Source: Betaproteobacteria bacterium
Lineage (GTDB): Bacteria; Pseudomonadota; Gammaproteobacteria; Burkholderiales; SG8-41
DNA length: 64,000 nt
Assembly: GCA_029863175.1 (NCBI GenBank)
Contig: JAOTVX010000010.1
Span: 1 to 64,000, forward strand
Reading direction: 5' to 3'
Positions 17,368 through 26,094 of the stretch are shown piece after piece. Within the stretch, counting starts at the first letter, position 1. Every line of letters begins with the position of its first letter. The position numbers and the translations under genes are program-made. A model generated the notes under the pieces. The model worked only from the letters and a program-made list of their open reading frames with translations, searched no databases and had not been told where the DNA came from.

Positions 17368-17635
17368 GGAGCGACTCCCCCTTTTGCGACGCGTCGTTCG
17401 AACCGGGAAACGGCCATTTTTATTGATACCACCAGTTGGCGAAGCGTGTCCAGAAAAAATCCTCGGCCTGGGCGTCGCGACCCTGCCCACCGTCCCGTTC
17501 GTGCCCCGCCGGGACCGCGCCGGTTCTGGCGCGAGTGCTGGATACCAGCGAGGGTCCACTACGGCAGATCGCGGCCTACCCGACCGGAATACGGCGTCGC
17601 CCAGCCGCTGCGCGGCGGCCGTAACGGCTCACTCG

Positions 17636-18109
17636 CTACGACTTATGATAAGTGCCGACGAGTTCTGCCTTCTCGAGCACGTGGCCTTTCATCGCTTGCT
17701 CGAGGTCGGCCTTGGTCGGGCTCTCCATTGCCGGCAGCACCGTATCGAGCGCATAGAGCTTGTGGAAATAGCGGTGGCGCCCGATCGGCGGGCACGGCCC
17801 ACCGTAGCCGGTGCGCTTCCAGTCGTTGAAACCTTCGAGCGTCCCTGCCGGCAACGCGGAAGGCTTGACGTCTTCCACGAGCGAAGTGGTGCCGGGTGGG
17901 ATGTTGTAGAGCACCCAGTGCACCCACGTCATCTTCGGCGCCTTTGGGTCGGGTGCGTCGGGATCGTCAACGATCAACACCAGGCTCTTCGTTCCGGCAG
18001 GGAAGCCGCTCCACGCCAGCGGCACGGACATGTCCTGTCCCTGGCACGTGTAGCGCTTGGGAATTTCGCCATTGTTGGCAAATGCAGATGAAGTCAACGT
18101 CAATGGCAT
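17636..18109 (-). CDS. YbhB/YbcL family PEBP-like protein
   Basis: A 157-residue phosphatidylethanolamine-binding-protein fold (Raf kinase inhibitor-like). Signature elements are PKRYTCQGQDMSVPLAWSG, IVDDPDAPD, WVHWVLYNIPP, GPCPPIGRHRYFHKLYAL; the D..H..H anion-binding pocket is complete. Bacterial function is poorly defined. Start at ATG 18109 is preferred because GGAG lies eight bases upstream and the product then begins like the family (M-P-L-T-L-T-S-S-A-F). Confidence 0.9.
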   Translation of the reverse strand: MPLTLTSSAFANNGEIPKRYTCQGQDMSVPLAWSGFPAGTKSLVLIVDDPDAPDPKAPKMTWVHWVLYNIPPGTTSLVEDVKPSALPAGTLEGFNDWKRTGYGGPCPPIGRHRYFHKLYALDTVLPAMESPTKADLEQAMKGHVLEKAELVGTYHKS

Positions 18110-18430
18110 GATCGCAGCTCCGGTAACCAATCCGGGGATCAACCCCGTACCCTAACCTCCGGCTACGGCAGAAAAAGCAGGCTCTGGTTCACTCTGCTCA
18201 CAACTGCTCGAGCATCTTTTCGGCCGAGCGCCTCCGCGCCTTTCCTGCGAGCAAATCGGCGTGTGCTAGTATAGCTCCCCGCAGGAAGTTATCGGCCTTT
18301 CGCCCAATAAGCTCCTTTACCGACCCCCTGCACCAGGCGAAGAAGAACGACTCAATTCAGCCCCGTGTTTTGAGATGAGTTTCAGCTAGAGCGGCGACCC
18401 TCTTCGATCGCGGCGATCCAGGATTCCCCG
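18110..18430. other. Divergent spacer between PEBP and MaoC genes
   Basis: Control region for two divergent genes. It carries TAGTAT near 18270, a possible -10 box, without a clear -35 partner. No word arrays and no gene are visible; several short TC-rich stretches only. Confidence 0.35.
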
Positions 18431-19288
18431 GTGCCGATTAACTACCAGCGGCTCATCAACTGGAACATACCCGAGGTTGAGCAACACCTCACGCGGCGCG
18501 ACACCATCCTGTACGCGCTCGGCGTCGGCCTCGGGGTCGACCCGTGCAACCCGGACGAACTCAAGTTCGTCTACGAGCCGAGCCTGCAGGCGCTGCCGAC
18601 GATGTCGATCATCCTTGGCTACCCCGGACCGTGGCACGCGCATCCCGACACCGGCATCACCCGCAGCCACGTCGTGCATGGCGAGCAAGGTTTCCGGATC
18701 CACCGCACGCTCCCCGTGGAGGGCGCCGTCACCGGACTCACGCGCGTGACCGGCGTCGTGGACAAGGGCAAGAACAGAGGTGCCCTGGTTATGACCGAGT
18801 GCACGGTGCGAGACAAGTCGAGCAGCTACCCGCTCTGCACCCTCACCTCGACGTCCTTCTGCCGCGCGGACGGCGGCTTCGGCGGGCCCGACGGGCCGAT
18901 CAAGGCCCCGCATCCCCTGCCCGGGACACAGCCGCAGCATGTTTGCGATCTGCCCACGTTGCCACAGGCGGCGCTGATCTATCGCCTGTCGGGCGACTAC
19001 AACCCGTTGCACGTCGATCCCGAGTACGCGCGCAAGGCCGGTTTCAAAATGCCGATCCTTCACGGGCGCTGCACCTTCAGCGTCGCCGGGCACGCCATTC
19101 TAAAGACACTGTGCGGCTACGATCCGGCACGATTCGTCGCGATGGAAGGCCGGTTCTCCGCGCCCGTATACCCGGGCGAGACCATCCGGACGGAGATGTG
19201 GGTGGACGGGAGCGTCGTTTCGTTTCGCTCCACAGTACCGGAGCGCGGCGTCACGGTGCTGGACAACGGCCGAGCTGAAATTCTCTAA
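18431..19288 (+). CDS. MaoC-type enoyl-CoA hydratase (double hot-dog)
   Basis: A 285-residue R-specific enoyl-CoA hydratase. The C-terminal half has the hydratase 2 motif SGDYNPLHVDPEYARKAGF with catalytic Asp189 and His194, followed by PILHGRCTF; the N-terminal half is the degenerate hot-dog that shapes the substrate tunnel, as in MFE-2-type enzymes. It hydrates 2-enoyl-CoA to (R)-3-hydroxyacyl-CoA, which the SDR downstream could oxidise. Start is GTG 18431; no earlier in-frame start gives a family-like N-terminus. Confidence 0.9.
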   Translation: MPINYQRLINWNIPEVEQHLTRRDTILYALGVGLGVDPCNPDELKFVYEPSLQALPTMSIILGYPGPWHAHPDTGITRSHVVHGEQGFRIHRTLPVEGAVTGLTRVTGVVDKGKNRGALVMTECTVRDKSSSYPLCTLTSTSFCRADGGFGGPDGPIKAPHPLPGTQPQHVCDLPTLPQAALIYRLSGDYNPLHVDPEYARKAGFKMPILHGRCTFSVAGHAILKTLCGYDPARFVAMEGRFSAPVYPGETIRTEMWVDGSVVSFRSTVPERGVTVLDNGRAEIL

Positions 19289-19400
19289 CTGGTGATGAGT
19301 ACTGGTGATGGAAAATGGTGATGAGAACTGGTGATAAGAAGCGGGTTGTACACCACCACTTTTTCATCACCATCTGTCATCACCATTTTCCATCACCCTT
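19289..19400. repeat. TGGTGATG cassette 2
   Basis: Left arm ACTGGTGATGAGT-ACTGGTGATGGAA-AATGGTGATGAGA-ACTGGTGATAAGA, core GCGGGTTGTACACCACC, right arm TTCATCACCATCTG-TCATCACCATTTTC-CATCACCC. Core and arms match cassette 1 at 6692 (core GTGGGTGGTACACCACC), so it is a dispersed copy rather than chance. It starts immediately after the MaoC stop. Confidence 0.85.
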
Positions 19401-19448
19401 TTGGATGGCAACTCACGACTCGGGATCTGACTCGGAAGGAAAGCAGAA

Positions 19449-20363
19449 ATGGGGAGAATGGTAGAAGGAAAGGTGGTGGTAGTGACCGGCGCCGGGCGCG
19501 GGATCGGCGCGGCGATCGCGAAACTGATGGCGCAGCACGGGGCCAAGGTCGTGGTGAACGACATCGGCGCCTCGCTCGGAGGCGACGGCGGGGACCAGAC
19601 ACCCGCGGAAGAGGTTGTCGGAGAAATCAGAAAGAACGGGGGCGAGGCCGTCGCCAGCTACGACAGCGTCGCGGAGTTCGCTCCTTCCGGAAAGATCATC
19701 CAGTGCGCGCTCGACAATTTCGGCCGCATCGACTGCGTGGTCAACAATGCCGGTATCCTGCGCGACGTCATCTTCCACAAGATGACGGAGCAGGACTGGG
19801 ATGCGGTCGTCACCGTCATGCTCAAGGGCGCCTTCAACTGCAGCCGGCACGCTGCCGACCATTTCCGCAGGCAGGAGTCCGGCTGCTTCGTGCACATGAC
19901 CTCTACCTCGGGACTGGTCGGCGCCATGGGCCAGGCCAATTACAGCGCCGCGAAACTGGGAATGGTCGCCCTGTCCACATCGATCGCGATCGACATGCAG
20001 CGCTTCAACGTGCGCTCGAACTGCATTGCGCCCGTCGCCTGGACGCGCATGACTGCGTCGATCCCGTCGAAGGACCCAGCGGCGAAGAAGCGCATCGAGC
20101 AGCGCATGCAGGTCACGCCCGAATACAATGCGCCGCTTGCTGTGTTCCTTGCGAGCGACGCGGCGAAGGACGTGACCGCGCAGGTGTTCGCCGTGCGCAA
20201 GAACGAGGTCTTCCTCATGAGCCAGTCGCGCCCCCTGCGCGGCATCCACCGCGCCAAGGGCTGGACGCCCGACACCTGTGCCGAGCACATGCTGCCGGCA
20301 ATAAGGAGCTGGTTCGTGCCGCTGCAGAAGACGGCGGACGTCTTCTCCTGGGATTCCATCTAG
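19449..20363 (+). CDS. SDR-family 3-hydroxyacyl-CoA dehydrogenase-like protein
   Basis: A 304-residue classical short-chain dehydrogenase: TGAGRGIGAAIA cofactor motif, NDIGASLGGDG insertion typical of peroxisomal-type hydroxyacyl-CoA dehydrogenases, NNAG at 99-102, and Tyr165-x3-Lys169 in YSAAK with Ser in MTSTSG. The context after a MaoC hydratase suggests (R)-3-hydroxyacyl-CoA oxidation. A C-terminal extension of about 60 residues after the core ends IRSWFVPLQKTADVFSWDSI. Start ATG 19449; ATG 19458 is an alternative. Confidence 0.9.
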   Translation: MGRMVEGKVVVVTGAGRGIGAAIAKLMAQHGAKVVVNDIGASLGGDGGDQTPAEEVVGEIRKNGGEAVASYDSVAEFAPSGKIIQCALDNFGRIDCVVNNAGILRDVIFHKMTEQDWDAVVTVMLKGAFNCSRHAADHFRRQESGCFVHMTSTSGLVGAMGQANYSAAKLGMVALSTSIAIDMQRFNVRSNCIAPVAWTRMTASIPSKDPAAKKRIEQRMQVTPEYNAPLAVFLASDAAKDVTAQVFAVRKNEVFLMSQSRPLRGIHRAKGWTPDTCAEHMLPAIRSWFVPLQKTADVFSWDSI

Positions 20364-20577
20364 AACCAGTGAATCGTGACGGGTGACGGGTGATGGGACT
20401 AAACCCGTAAATCGTAAACAGTGGTTTGTTTCGCTCTGCGTGCTCGGCGGTTCAGTTCTGGAGTTTATCGGCATCTATCGGCGTTCATCGGCGGCTAATA
20501 AGGATTTTTGCTTTCGGTTATATCTGTGTTTATCTGTGTTTATCTGCGGTTAAATTTTGGTTTCTAAGCGGGTCAAA
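20364..20577 (-). repeat. Mosaic multi-word repeat, copy C
   Basis: Reversed copy of the element at 7981. On the minus strand: AACCGCAGATAAACACAG, AAAATCCTTATTAGCCGCCG, GATGCCGATAAACTCCAG, GAACCGCCGAGCACGCAGAG, AAACAAACCACTG, GATTTACGGGTTTAG, then CCCATCACCCGTCACCCGTC. Long blocks, including the non-periodic linkers, match copy A closely; the CGCCAAG block is missing. The AGATAAAC end is directly before the enoyl-CoA hydratase start at 20578. Confidence 0.85.
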
Positions 20578-21348
20578 ATGAACGTCACGCTTGAAAAGGA
20601 CGGCGAGCTTGCCATCCTGACGCTCGATCGTCCCGACAAGTTGAATGCGATGGCGGACCCGATGTGGGATGCGCTTCACGCTCACCTCGGCGCGCTTGCG
20701 CAGGATGAGAGCGTCCGGGCCATGATCCTGACGGGGGTGGGCCGCGCCTTCTGCTCCGGCGGCGATGTCGGCGGCATGGCCCGCTCCGATATTGTTTCCG
20801 GGCGTGCGCGCTCGCAGCGGCGCCATCGCGCCATCACCGCGCTCTACCAGCTTGAGAAGCCCGTGGTCGCCGCAGTGCGTGGCGCCGTTTACGGCATCGG
20901 CAACGCCCTCGCGCTCGCCTGCGATCTCGTCATCGCCTCTGAGACCGCCCGGTTCTCGATGGCATTCAAGAACGTTGGCCTCGTGCCCGACGGCGGCGCA
21001 ATTTTCTTGCTCGCCCGTCAACTGGGGATCGCGCGCGCCAAGGAACTCGTCTACACGGCACGGCCCGTCGCGGCAGCCGAAGCGCTGGACCTGGGCCTCG
21101 CGACAAGCGTCGTGCCAGACGAGCGCCTCGAAGCAGAGGCGCGGGCAGTGGCGCTGGAGCTCGCGCAGTCACCGACGCATGCGCTCGCACTTGCGAAAAA
21201 GATGTTTCACGCCATGGCCGTGCCGACGCTGGAGATGCTGCTTGAGATGGAGACGCTGGCCTCGGGCGTGGCCCGGCTCACTCATGATCACAAGGAAGGC
21301 GTCGCCGCCTTCAAGAACAAACGCCCGCCAAGATTTCTTGGTCGTTGA
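20578..21348 (+). CDS. Enoyl-CoA hydratase/isomerase (crotonase family) 1
   Basis: A 256-residue crotonase: LDRPDKLNAMADPMWDAL, oxyanion segment GRAFCSGGDVGGMA, KPVVAAVRGAVYGIGNALALACDLVIAS and FKNVGLVPDGGAIFLLAR. It hydrates or isomerises enoyl-CoA. The gene at 25255 is a paralogue of identical length. ATG 20578 is chosen; the TTG seven codons upstream lies in the mosaic repeat. The last codons and TGA form the left side and loop of a 14-bp hairpin. Confidence 0.92.
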   Translation: MNVTLEKDGELAILTLDRPDKLNAMADPMWDALHAHLGALAQDESVRAMILTGVGRAFCSGGDVGGMARSDIVSGRARSQRRHRAITALYQLEKPVVAAVRGAVYGIGNALALACDLVIASETARFSMAFKNVGLVPDGGAIFLLARQLGIARAKELVYTARPVAAAEALDLGLATSVVPDERLEAEARAVALELAQSPTHALALAKKMFHAMAVPTLEMLLEMETLASGVARLTHDHKEGVAAFKNKRPPRFLGR

Positions 21349-21360
21349 CCAAGGAATCTT
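21330..21360 (+). terminator. Stop-codon-spanning hairpin, enoyl-CoA hydratase 1
   Basis: AAGATTTCTTGGTC (21330-21343) pairs with GACCAAGGAATCTT (21347-21360), 14 pairs with one G-U, loop GTT. The TGA stop at 21346-21348 starts in the loop. A second pairing, GAATCTT (21354-21360) with AAGATTC (21373-21379), is possible, so two states can form. No U-run follows; it may protect the 3' end or act as a weak terminator. Confidence 0.7.
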
Positions 21361-21405
21361 TGATAAATTTCCAAGATTCGTGTCGAAAACCCAAGATAGA
21401 ATTTT

Positions 21406-21576
21406 GCCGCAGATAAACGCCGATGTACACAGATGGAATCTCCTGCTAATTCGCTTCGCGGAACGAATCAATCGGGAGTAATCGGCGTCCGTCCCTCACC
21501 CCCGCCCCTCTCCAACAGGAGAGGGGTGGCAATTGCTTCCCTTCTCCCTTTGGGAGAAGGGGAAGGGATGAGGGAT
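21406..21576. repeat. AGATAAACGC fragment plus two back-to-back hairpins
   Basis: GCCGCAGATAAACGCCGATG (about 21406) is a fragment of the mosaic element, closed by ATCGGCGTCCGTCC. Then CCCCTCTCC-AACA-GGAGAGGGG (21505-21526) and CCCTTCTCCC-TTT-GGGAGAAGGG (21539-21561) form two perfect hairpins, themselves enclosed by CCCTCACCCC and GGGATGAGGG. Possible terminator between the hydratase and the MFS gene. Confidence 0.75.
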
Positions 21577-21609
21577 GGGCAGCTTGAGTGAGATTCTTAA
21601 GAAAAACCC

Positions 21610-22884
21610 TTGAACTCCGTTAGCGGCACATCCCGGAGCGATGTCGCGTGGCTTTACGAGCTATGCCTCGCCCGCGTCGGTTTTGCCATGATGTTCACCG
21701 CTTATTCAGGGGTACTTCCGCTGCTCAAGACGGAGTGGAACATGAGTGCCGGAGAGGCCGGCCTCGTTCAATCCGCCTGGCACGTGGGCTATCTCATCTC
21801 GCTCTTCGTCGCCGGCTTTCTCTCCGACCGCTTCGGTGCCAAGCGCACCTTTCTCGCCGGAAACGTGTTCGCGGCCGCGGCCGCAATGGCGTTTGCGCTC
21901 GTTACCGACGGCTTCCTCTCGGCGCTTTTCCTGCACGGGCTGCTGGGACTGTGCTCGGGCAGCTCCTACACACCGGGGCTTACGCTCATCTCCGAGCGGT
22001 TCACGCCCCAGAGCCGCGGTCGCGCCATTGGTTTCTACCTCGCCGCGGCGTCGTTCGGCTACGCGGTTGCGCTGCTCCTCAGCGGTGCGCTAGTGACATC
22101 CATCGGCTGGCGCGGCGTCTTCATCGCGACCGCATGCGGCCCACTCGCCGCCACCTGCGTGGCTTTCTACGCGCTGCGCGCGACGCCCAACACCGTGCAC
22201 CCGGCGCCAGCGGCGAGGGGTGTCGGGCCGTCGCTGCTCGAGGTGCTGCGCAACCGCCCGGCGATGCGGGTGATCTGGGCCTACGTGTTCCACAGCTGGG
22301 AGCTCCTGGGAATGTGGGCGTGGCTGCCCGCGTTCCTCGCGATATCCGCGGCCGCCGGCGCGGAAGTGACGGTGCAGGCGGTGGGGCTCGGCGCGCTGCT
22401 GTCCGCGATCACCTACCTCTCAAGCATGGCGGGCAGTATCGCGGGCGGGTCGCTTTCCGACCGCTGGGGCAGGACCACCGTGATCCTGGCGATGTCGTGC
22501 GCGAGCCTCGCGTGCTCCTTCGCCTTCGGCTGGATGCTGGCGTGGCCCCTGTGGCTGCTGCTGATCGTCGCGATCGTCTACAACGTGACCGCGATCGGCG
22601 ATTCGTCCGTGTACTCGACCGCGGTCACCGAGCTGGTGCCGCCGCGCTACATCGGCGCCGCCTACTCGATCCGCTCGGTGCTAGGCTTCGGCGCCGGCGC
22701 CGTGAGCCCGTGGACCTTCGGGCTCGTGCTCGACTGGGCCCGTGGCGGTCCGCTGCAGTCCGAGTCGTGGGCGTGGGGACTCGCCTGGACTTCGCTTGGG
22801 ATCGGCGCCCTGCTGGGGCCGTTGATGACCTGGCGGCTGCGCCACATGCCGGAAGCCTCGCGGATGGCCGGCGGAAAGCGTTGA
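21610..22884 (+). CDS. Major facilitator superfamily transporter
   Basis: A 424-residue MFS carrier with about 12 hydrophobic segments. The loop-2 motif is GFLSDRFGAKRTFLAG and its repeat in the second half is GGSLSDRWGRTTVIL. Substrate unknown; its place among acyl-CoA genes suggests a carboxylate. The start is TTG 21610; the next in-frame ATG (about 21688) would cut into the first membrane helix, so TTG is preferred despite a weak ribosome site. Confidence 0.88.
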   Translation: MNSVSGTSRSDVAWLYELCLARVGFAMMFTAYSGVLPLLKTEWNMSAGEAGLVQSAWHVGYLISLFVAGFLSDRFGAKRTFLAGNVFAAAAAMAFALVTDGFLSALFLHGLLGLCSGSSYTPGLTLISERFTPQSRGRAIGFYLAAASFGYAVALLLSGALVTSIGWRGVFIATACGPLAATCVAFYALRATPNTVHPAPAARGVGPSLLEVLRNRPAMRVIWAYVFHSWELLGMWAWLPAFLAISAAAGAEVTVQAVGLGALLSAITYLSSMAGSIAGGSLSDRWGRTTVILAMSCASLACSFAFGWMLAWPLWLLLIVAIVYNVTAIGDSSVYSTAVTELVPPRYIGAAYSIRSVLGFGAGAVSPWTFGLVLDWARGGPLQSESWAWGLAWTSLGIGALLGPLMTWRLRHMPEASRMAGGKR

Positions 22885-22979
22885 TCCGGCGCCGCGCCTG
22901 ATCCACATAATGAACCCATACGCTGCGGCACGGGTCGCGCAAGGTTAGAATCTGGGTTTCGAGCACGGTATCAGCCTGC

Positions 22980-25130
22980 ATGTCTTCCCGTCCTGCGCCA
23001 CGACACAAAGCGGACTCCGCATCGGATCTGTCGCGCTTTCTCGCGCCCCGCGGCGTCGCGGTCGTGGGCGTGTCAAACGAACCGTCACGCATTGGCGGGC
23101 AGGCGCTGAAGCTGCTCACCGATTTCGGCTACGCGGGCAGAATCTATCCGGTCAATCCGAAGTACCGCGAGGTCAAAGGCATCACGTGCTATCCCGACGT
23201 GGCCGCGGTGCCCCAACCATGCGACGTGGCGCTGATCGCGCTCTCGGCACAGCACGTCACTACCGCGATTGAGCAGTGCGGCAAGGCGGGAATTCCCTAC
23301 GCGCTTGTGCTGGCCGGCGGCTTCAGCGAGGTCGGCGCGGAAGGCGCCACGCTCCAGGCGCAGCTGGCGGCCGCCGCAAACCATGCCGGAGTACGCGTGG
23401 TGGGCCCGAATTGCCTCGGCCTCATGAACCTCAAGGACCACGCGCGCATCGGCTTCGGCGGCACGATGCAGTTAAAGACGCTCAAGCCCGGCCCGCTCGC
23501 AATGGTGACGCAAAGCGGCGGCTTTGGCTTCGGCGTCGTCGCGATGGCCTGTCACTTCGGGCTCGGCTTCAACTACGTCGTTTCTACCGGCAATGAGGTC
23601 GATCTCACGGCGCTTGACTGGATGGCCGATCTCGTCGAGCGGCCGGATGTCGAGATCGTCGTCGCCTTCATCGAAGGCATCAAGAACGGACGGCAACTGC
23701 GGCAGATCGGCCAGCGCGCAATCGAGCTGGGCAAGCCCATACTCGTCTGGAAGGTGGGCAACACCGACATCGGCCGGCAGGCGGCCACCTCGCATACCGC
23801 GCGCATGACCGCCGGCTACGAGCTCTTTCGCGCTGCGTTCCGCCAGGGCGGTTTCATCGAGATCCGCGATGTCGACGATCTCATCGACATCGCGAAGGCG
23901 TTCCGCGTCGGCAAGCTGCCGGCAGGCAACCGCGTGGCGGTCCTCACGCTGTCCGGCGGCGCCGGCGTGCTGCTCGCCGACCGCTGCATCGAGCACGGCC
24001 TGCAGCTACCCGCGCTCACCGACGCGACCGCGGCCCGGCTGCGCGAAGTACTGGTGTCGTTTGCCTCGGCCAGCAACCCGATAGACGCCACCGCGCATGG
24101 TTACAACGACAACTTCGCATCCTACGCGCAGGCGATCCGTGAGGTACTTGCGGACCCGAACATCGACCAGGTCGTCGCCCGTGTGCCACGGGGCAGCTCA
24201 GCGCGCCCCTGGTCGGAAGGGCTGGTCGCCGCCCTGCGCGACACCCGCAAGCCGCTCATCCTCAACTGGCCGACCGCGCCCGATGACAACGGCGATGTGC
24301 GCGAGTATCTCGAGCAGAACAACGTGCCCTGCATTCTGGCACCGGGCCGTGCCGTTCGCGCACTTGCAGCGCTCTCCGAGTTCGCGCAGAAGCGCCGCGA
24401 CTTCGAGCGCGCAGGCGCGCGCGCCGCGCCGCGCACGGTGCCGCGGCAGGCGCTGAATCTGCCGGCCGGAGTCGGCACTATCGGCGAGTACCGCGCAAAG
24501 GCCGCGCTCAAGCGCTATGGCATCCCGGTGGTCGAAGAGCTCCTCCTGTCGCCGCCGGAAGTCGAGGCGCTGACGGTCCTGCCACTCACTTTTCCCGTTG
24601 CGGTCAAGATCGAGTCGCCAGATTTGCCGCACAAAACCGAAGCCGGCGCCGTGCGGCTCAATGTACCGGACCTGGCCGCGCTCAAGCAGGCTGCGCGCGA
24701 GATCGTTGCGGCAGTGACAAGTCACCACCCGGAAGCGCGGATCGAGGGCGTGCTGGTTCAGGAAATGGCCTCGGGCCTGGAAGTGATCGTGGGCGCGGTG
24801 AACGATCCCTACTTCGGTCCGACGGTCGCGTTCGGTCTCGGCGGAATCCTCACCGAACTCTTGCACGACGTCACGCATCGCTTCGCGCCTTTCGATGCCG
24901 AGACCGCGCGCGGAATGATTGACGAAATCAAGGGCGCCGCGTTGCTTAGGGGCTATCGCGGGAAACCCGCGCTCGACGTCGCCGCGCTCGCCGACGCGCT
25001 GGCGCGCGTGTCTCTGATGATCGCCGATCATGCGGACCGCATCGCGGAGATCGACATCAATCCGCTGTTCGTGCGCGAGGCGGGCAAAGGCGTCGCTGCT
25101 GCCGATGCGCTGATTGTGTTAAAAGATTAG
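22980..25130 (+). CDS. ADP-forming acyl-CoA synthetase (acetate-CoA ligase family)
   Basis: A 716-residue fused-subunit ligase. Order: CoA-binding Rossmann domain (FLAPRGVAVVGVSNEPSRIG, VNPKYREVKGI), succinyl-CoA-ligase-like flavodoxin domains with the phospho-His region (TATSHTARM type: ATSHTARMTAGYELF), then an ATP-grasp domain (VEELLLSPPEVEAL, FPVAVKIESPDLPHKTEAGAV, EIDINPLFV). It converts a carboxylate, CoA and ATP to acyl-CoA, ADP and Pi, and would activate substrates for the hydratases on both sides. ATG 22980; no clear ribosome site. Confidence 0.93.
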   Translation: MSSRPAPRHKADSASDLSRFLAPRGVAVVGVSNEPSRIGGQALKLLTDFGYAGRIYPVNPKYREVKGITCYPDVAAVPQPCDVALIALSAQHVTTAIEQCGKAGIPYALVLAGGFSEVGAEGATLQAQLAAAANHAGVRVVGPNCLGLMNLKDHARIGFGGTMQLKTLKPGPLAMVTQSGGFGFGVVAMACHFGLGFNYVVSTGNEVDLTALDWMADLVERPDVEIVVAFIEGIKNGRQLRQIGQRAIELGKPILVWKVGNTDIGRQAATSHTARMTAGYELFRAAFRQGGFIEIRDVDDLIDIAKAFRVGKLPAGNRVAVLTLSGGAGVLLADRCIEHGLQLPALTDATAARLREVLVSFASASNPIDATAHGYNDNFASYAQAIREVLADPNIDQVVARVPRGSSARPWSEGLVAALRDTRKPLILNWPTAPDDNGDVREYLEQNNVPCILAPGRAVRALAALSEFAQKRRDFERAGARAAPRTVPRQALNLPAGVGTIGEYRAKAALKRYGIPVVEELLLSPPEVEALTVLPLTFPVAVKIESPDLPHKTEAGAVRLNVPDLAALKQAAREIVAAVTSHHPEARIEGVLVQEMASGLEVIVGAVNDPYFGPTVAFGLGGILTELLHDVTHRFAPFDAETARGMIDEIKGAALLRGYRGKPALDVAALADALARVSLMIADHADRIAEIDINPLFVREAGKGVAAADALIVLKD

Positions 25131-25241
25131 GGATGGACAGGATTTACAAGATTAACAAGATTGAATTTGACACCAAACCTAACAGCGATTTTGTTATTGT
25201 CTTGAGTCGAATCCTGTAAATCCTGTTAATCCTGTCAATCT
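25131..25241. repeat. ACAGGATT cassette
   Basis: Left arm ACAGGATTT-ACAAGATTA-ACAAGATTG (25137 on), core of about 45 bases starting AATTTGACACCAAACC, right arm AATCCTGTA-AATCCTGTTA-ATCCTGTCAATC (25210-25240). Period nine. Fills the whole gap between two genes; arms and core start resemble the inner cassette at 15494-15600. Confidence 0.9.
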
Positions 25242-25254
25242 TTATGTTTCCTCT

Positions 25255-26025
25255 ATGAGCATTAAGGTCACAAAGGACGGTGGTATAGCGACGGTGCTGC
25301 TCGACCGTGCAGACAAGCTCAACGCCCTCTCGGCGGAGATGTATCACGATCTCACGCACCACTTCGAGGCGCTCGACGCCGATGACGAGGTGCGCACAGT
25401 GATTCTGACCGGCGCGGGGCGCGCGTTCTGCGCCGGCGGCGACGTCGGGTCGATGGGAGGCTACGATGTCGTGGCCGGGCGCCGGCGCTCGCAAAATCAT
25501 GCGCGGATGGTCGCCACGTTGCACCGCCTCGAGAAACCCGTGATTGCAGCCGTGCGTGGCCCTGCCGCCGGCGTCGGCTTGAGCATGGCTCTCGCCTGCG
25601 ATTTGGTCGTGGCCTCCGAGAACGCCTATTTTCTTGCGGCATTCAAGAACGTGGGCATCCCGCCCGACGGGGGCGCGATATTCTTCCTGACCCAGCACCT
25701 GGGCGTGGCGCGCGCCAAGGAAATCGTGTACTCGGCCCGCCGCGTCCCGGCGCAGGAAGCGCGGGAGATGGGCATCGTAACCAATGTCGTGCCCGACGAT
25801 AAGCTCGAGGTGGAAGCGAACGCGCTGGCGCAAGACCTGGCCGGTTCGGCCACTTACGCACTGCGTCTCGCGAAAAAGATGTTCCAATCGATGTATGTGC
25901 CCACGCTCGAGATGCTGCTCGAGCTCGAGTATCTGGCTGTGAGCGGAGCGCGTCTCACACACGACCATACCGAAGGTGTCACGGCGTTCAAGGAAAAACG
26001 CAAGCCGAGATTTCTGGGTCGGTGA
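25255..26025 (+). CDS. Enoyl-CoA hydratase/isomerase (crotonase family) 2
   Basis: A 256-residue crotonase paralogue of the 20578 gene: LDRADKLNALSAEMYHDL, GRAFCAGGDVGSMGGYDV, KPVIAAVRGPAAGVGLSMALA, FKNVGIPPDGGAIFFLT, ending PRFLGR like the paralogue (PRFLGR). It follows the acyl-CoA synthetase after a repeat cassette and precedes DUF35/thiolase genes. The stop codon is part of a 13-bp hairpin. Confidence 0.92.
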   Translation: MSIKVTKDGGIATVLLDRADKLNALSAEMYHDLTHHFEALDADDEVRTVILTGAGRAFCAGGDVGSMGGYDVVAGRRRSQNHARMVATLHRLEKPVIAAVRGPAAGVGLSMALACDLVVASENAYFLAAFKNVGIPPDGGAIFFLTQHLGVARAKEIVYSARRVPAQEAREMGIVTNVVPDDKLEVEANALAQDLAGSATYALRLAKKMFQSMYVPTLEMLLELEYLAVSGARLTHDHTEGVTAFKEKRKPRFLGR

Positions 26026-26036
26026 CTCAGAAATCT
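26008..26036 (+). terminator. Stop-codon-spanning hairpin, enoyl-CoA hydratase 2
   Basis: AGATTTCTGGGTC (26008-26020) pairs with GACTCAGAAATCT (26024-26036), 13 pairs with one G-U, loop GGT. TGA is at 26023-26025. Same size, loop and position relative to the stop as the hairpins at 21330 and 50065. Confidence 0.7.
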
Positions 26037-26094
26037 TTACCGGTCGAGACCATACGATTAGCAGCCCCTTTCTTACCAACGCGGAGCGTTTGCC

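Noticed and set aside
17368..17559. Extended N-terminus of ThDP paralogue 2
   Set aside because: The paralogue starts at the equivalent of 17367, which also has a ribosome site.
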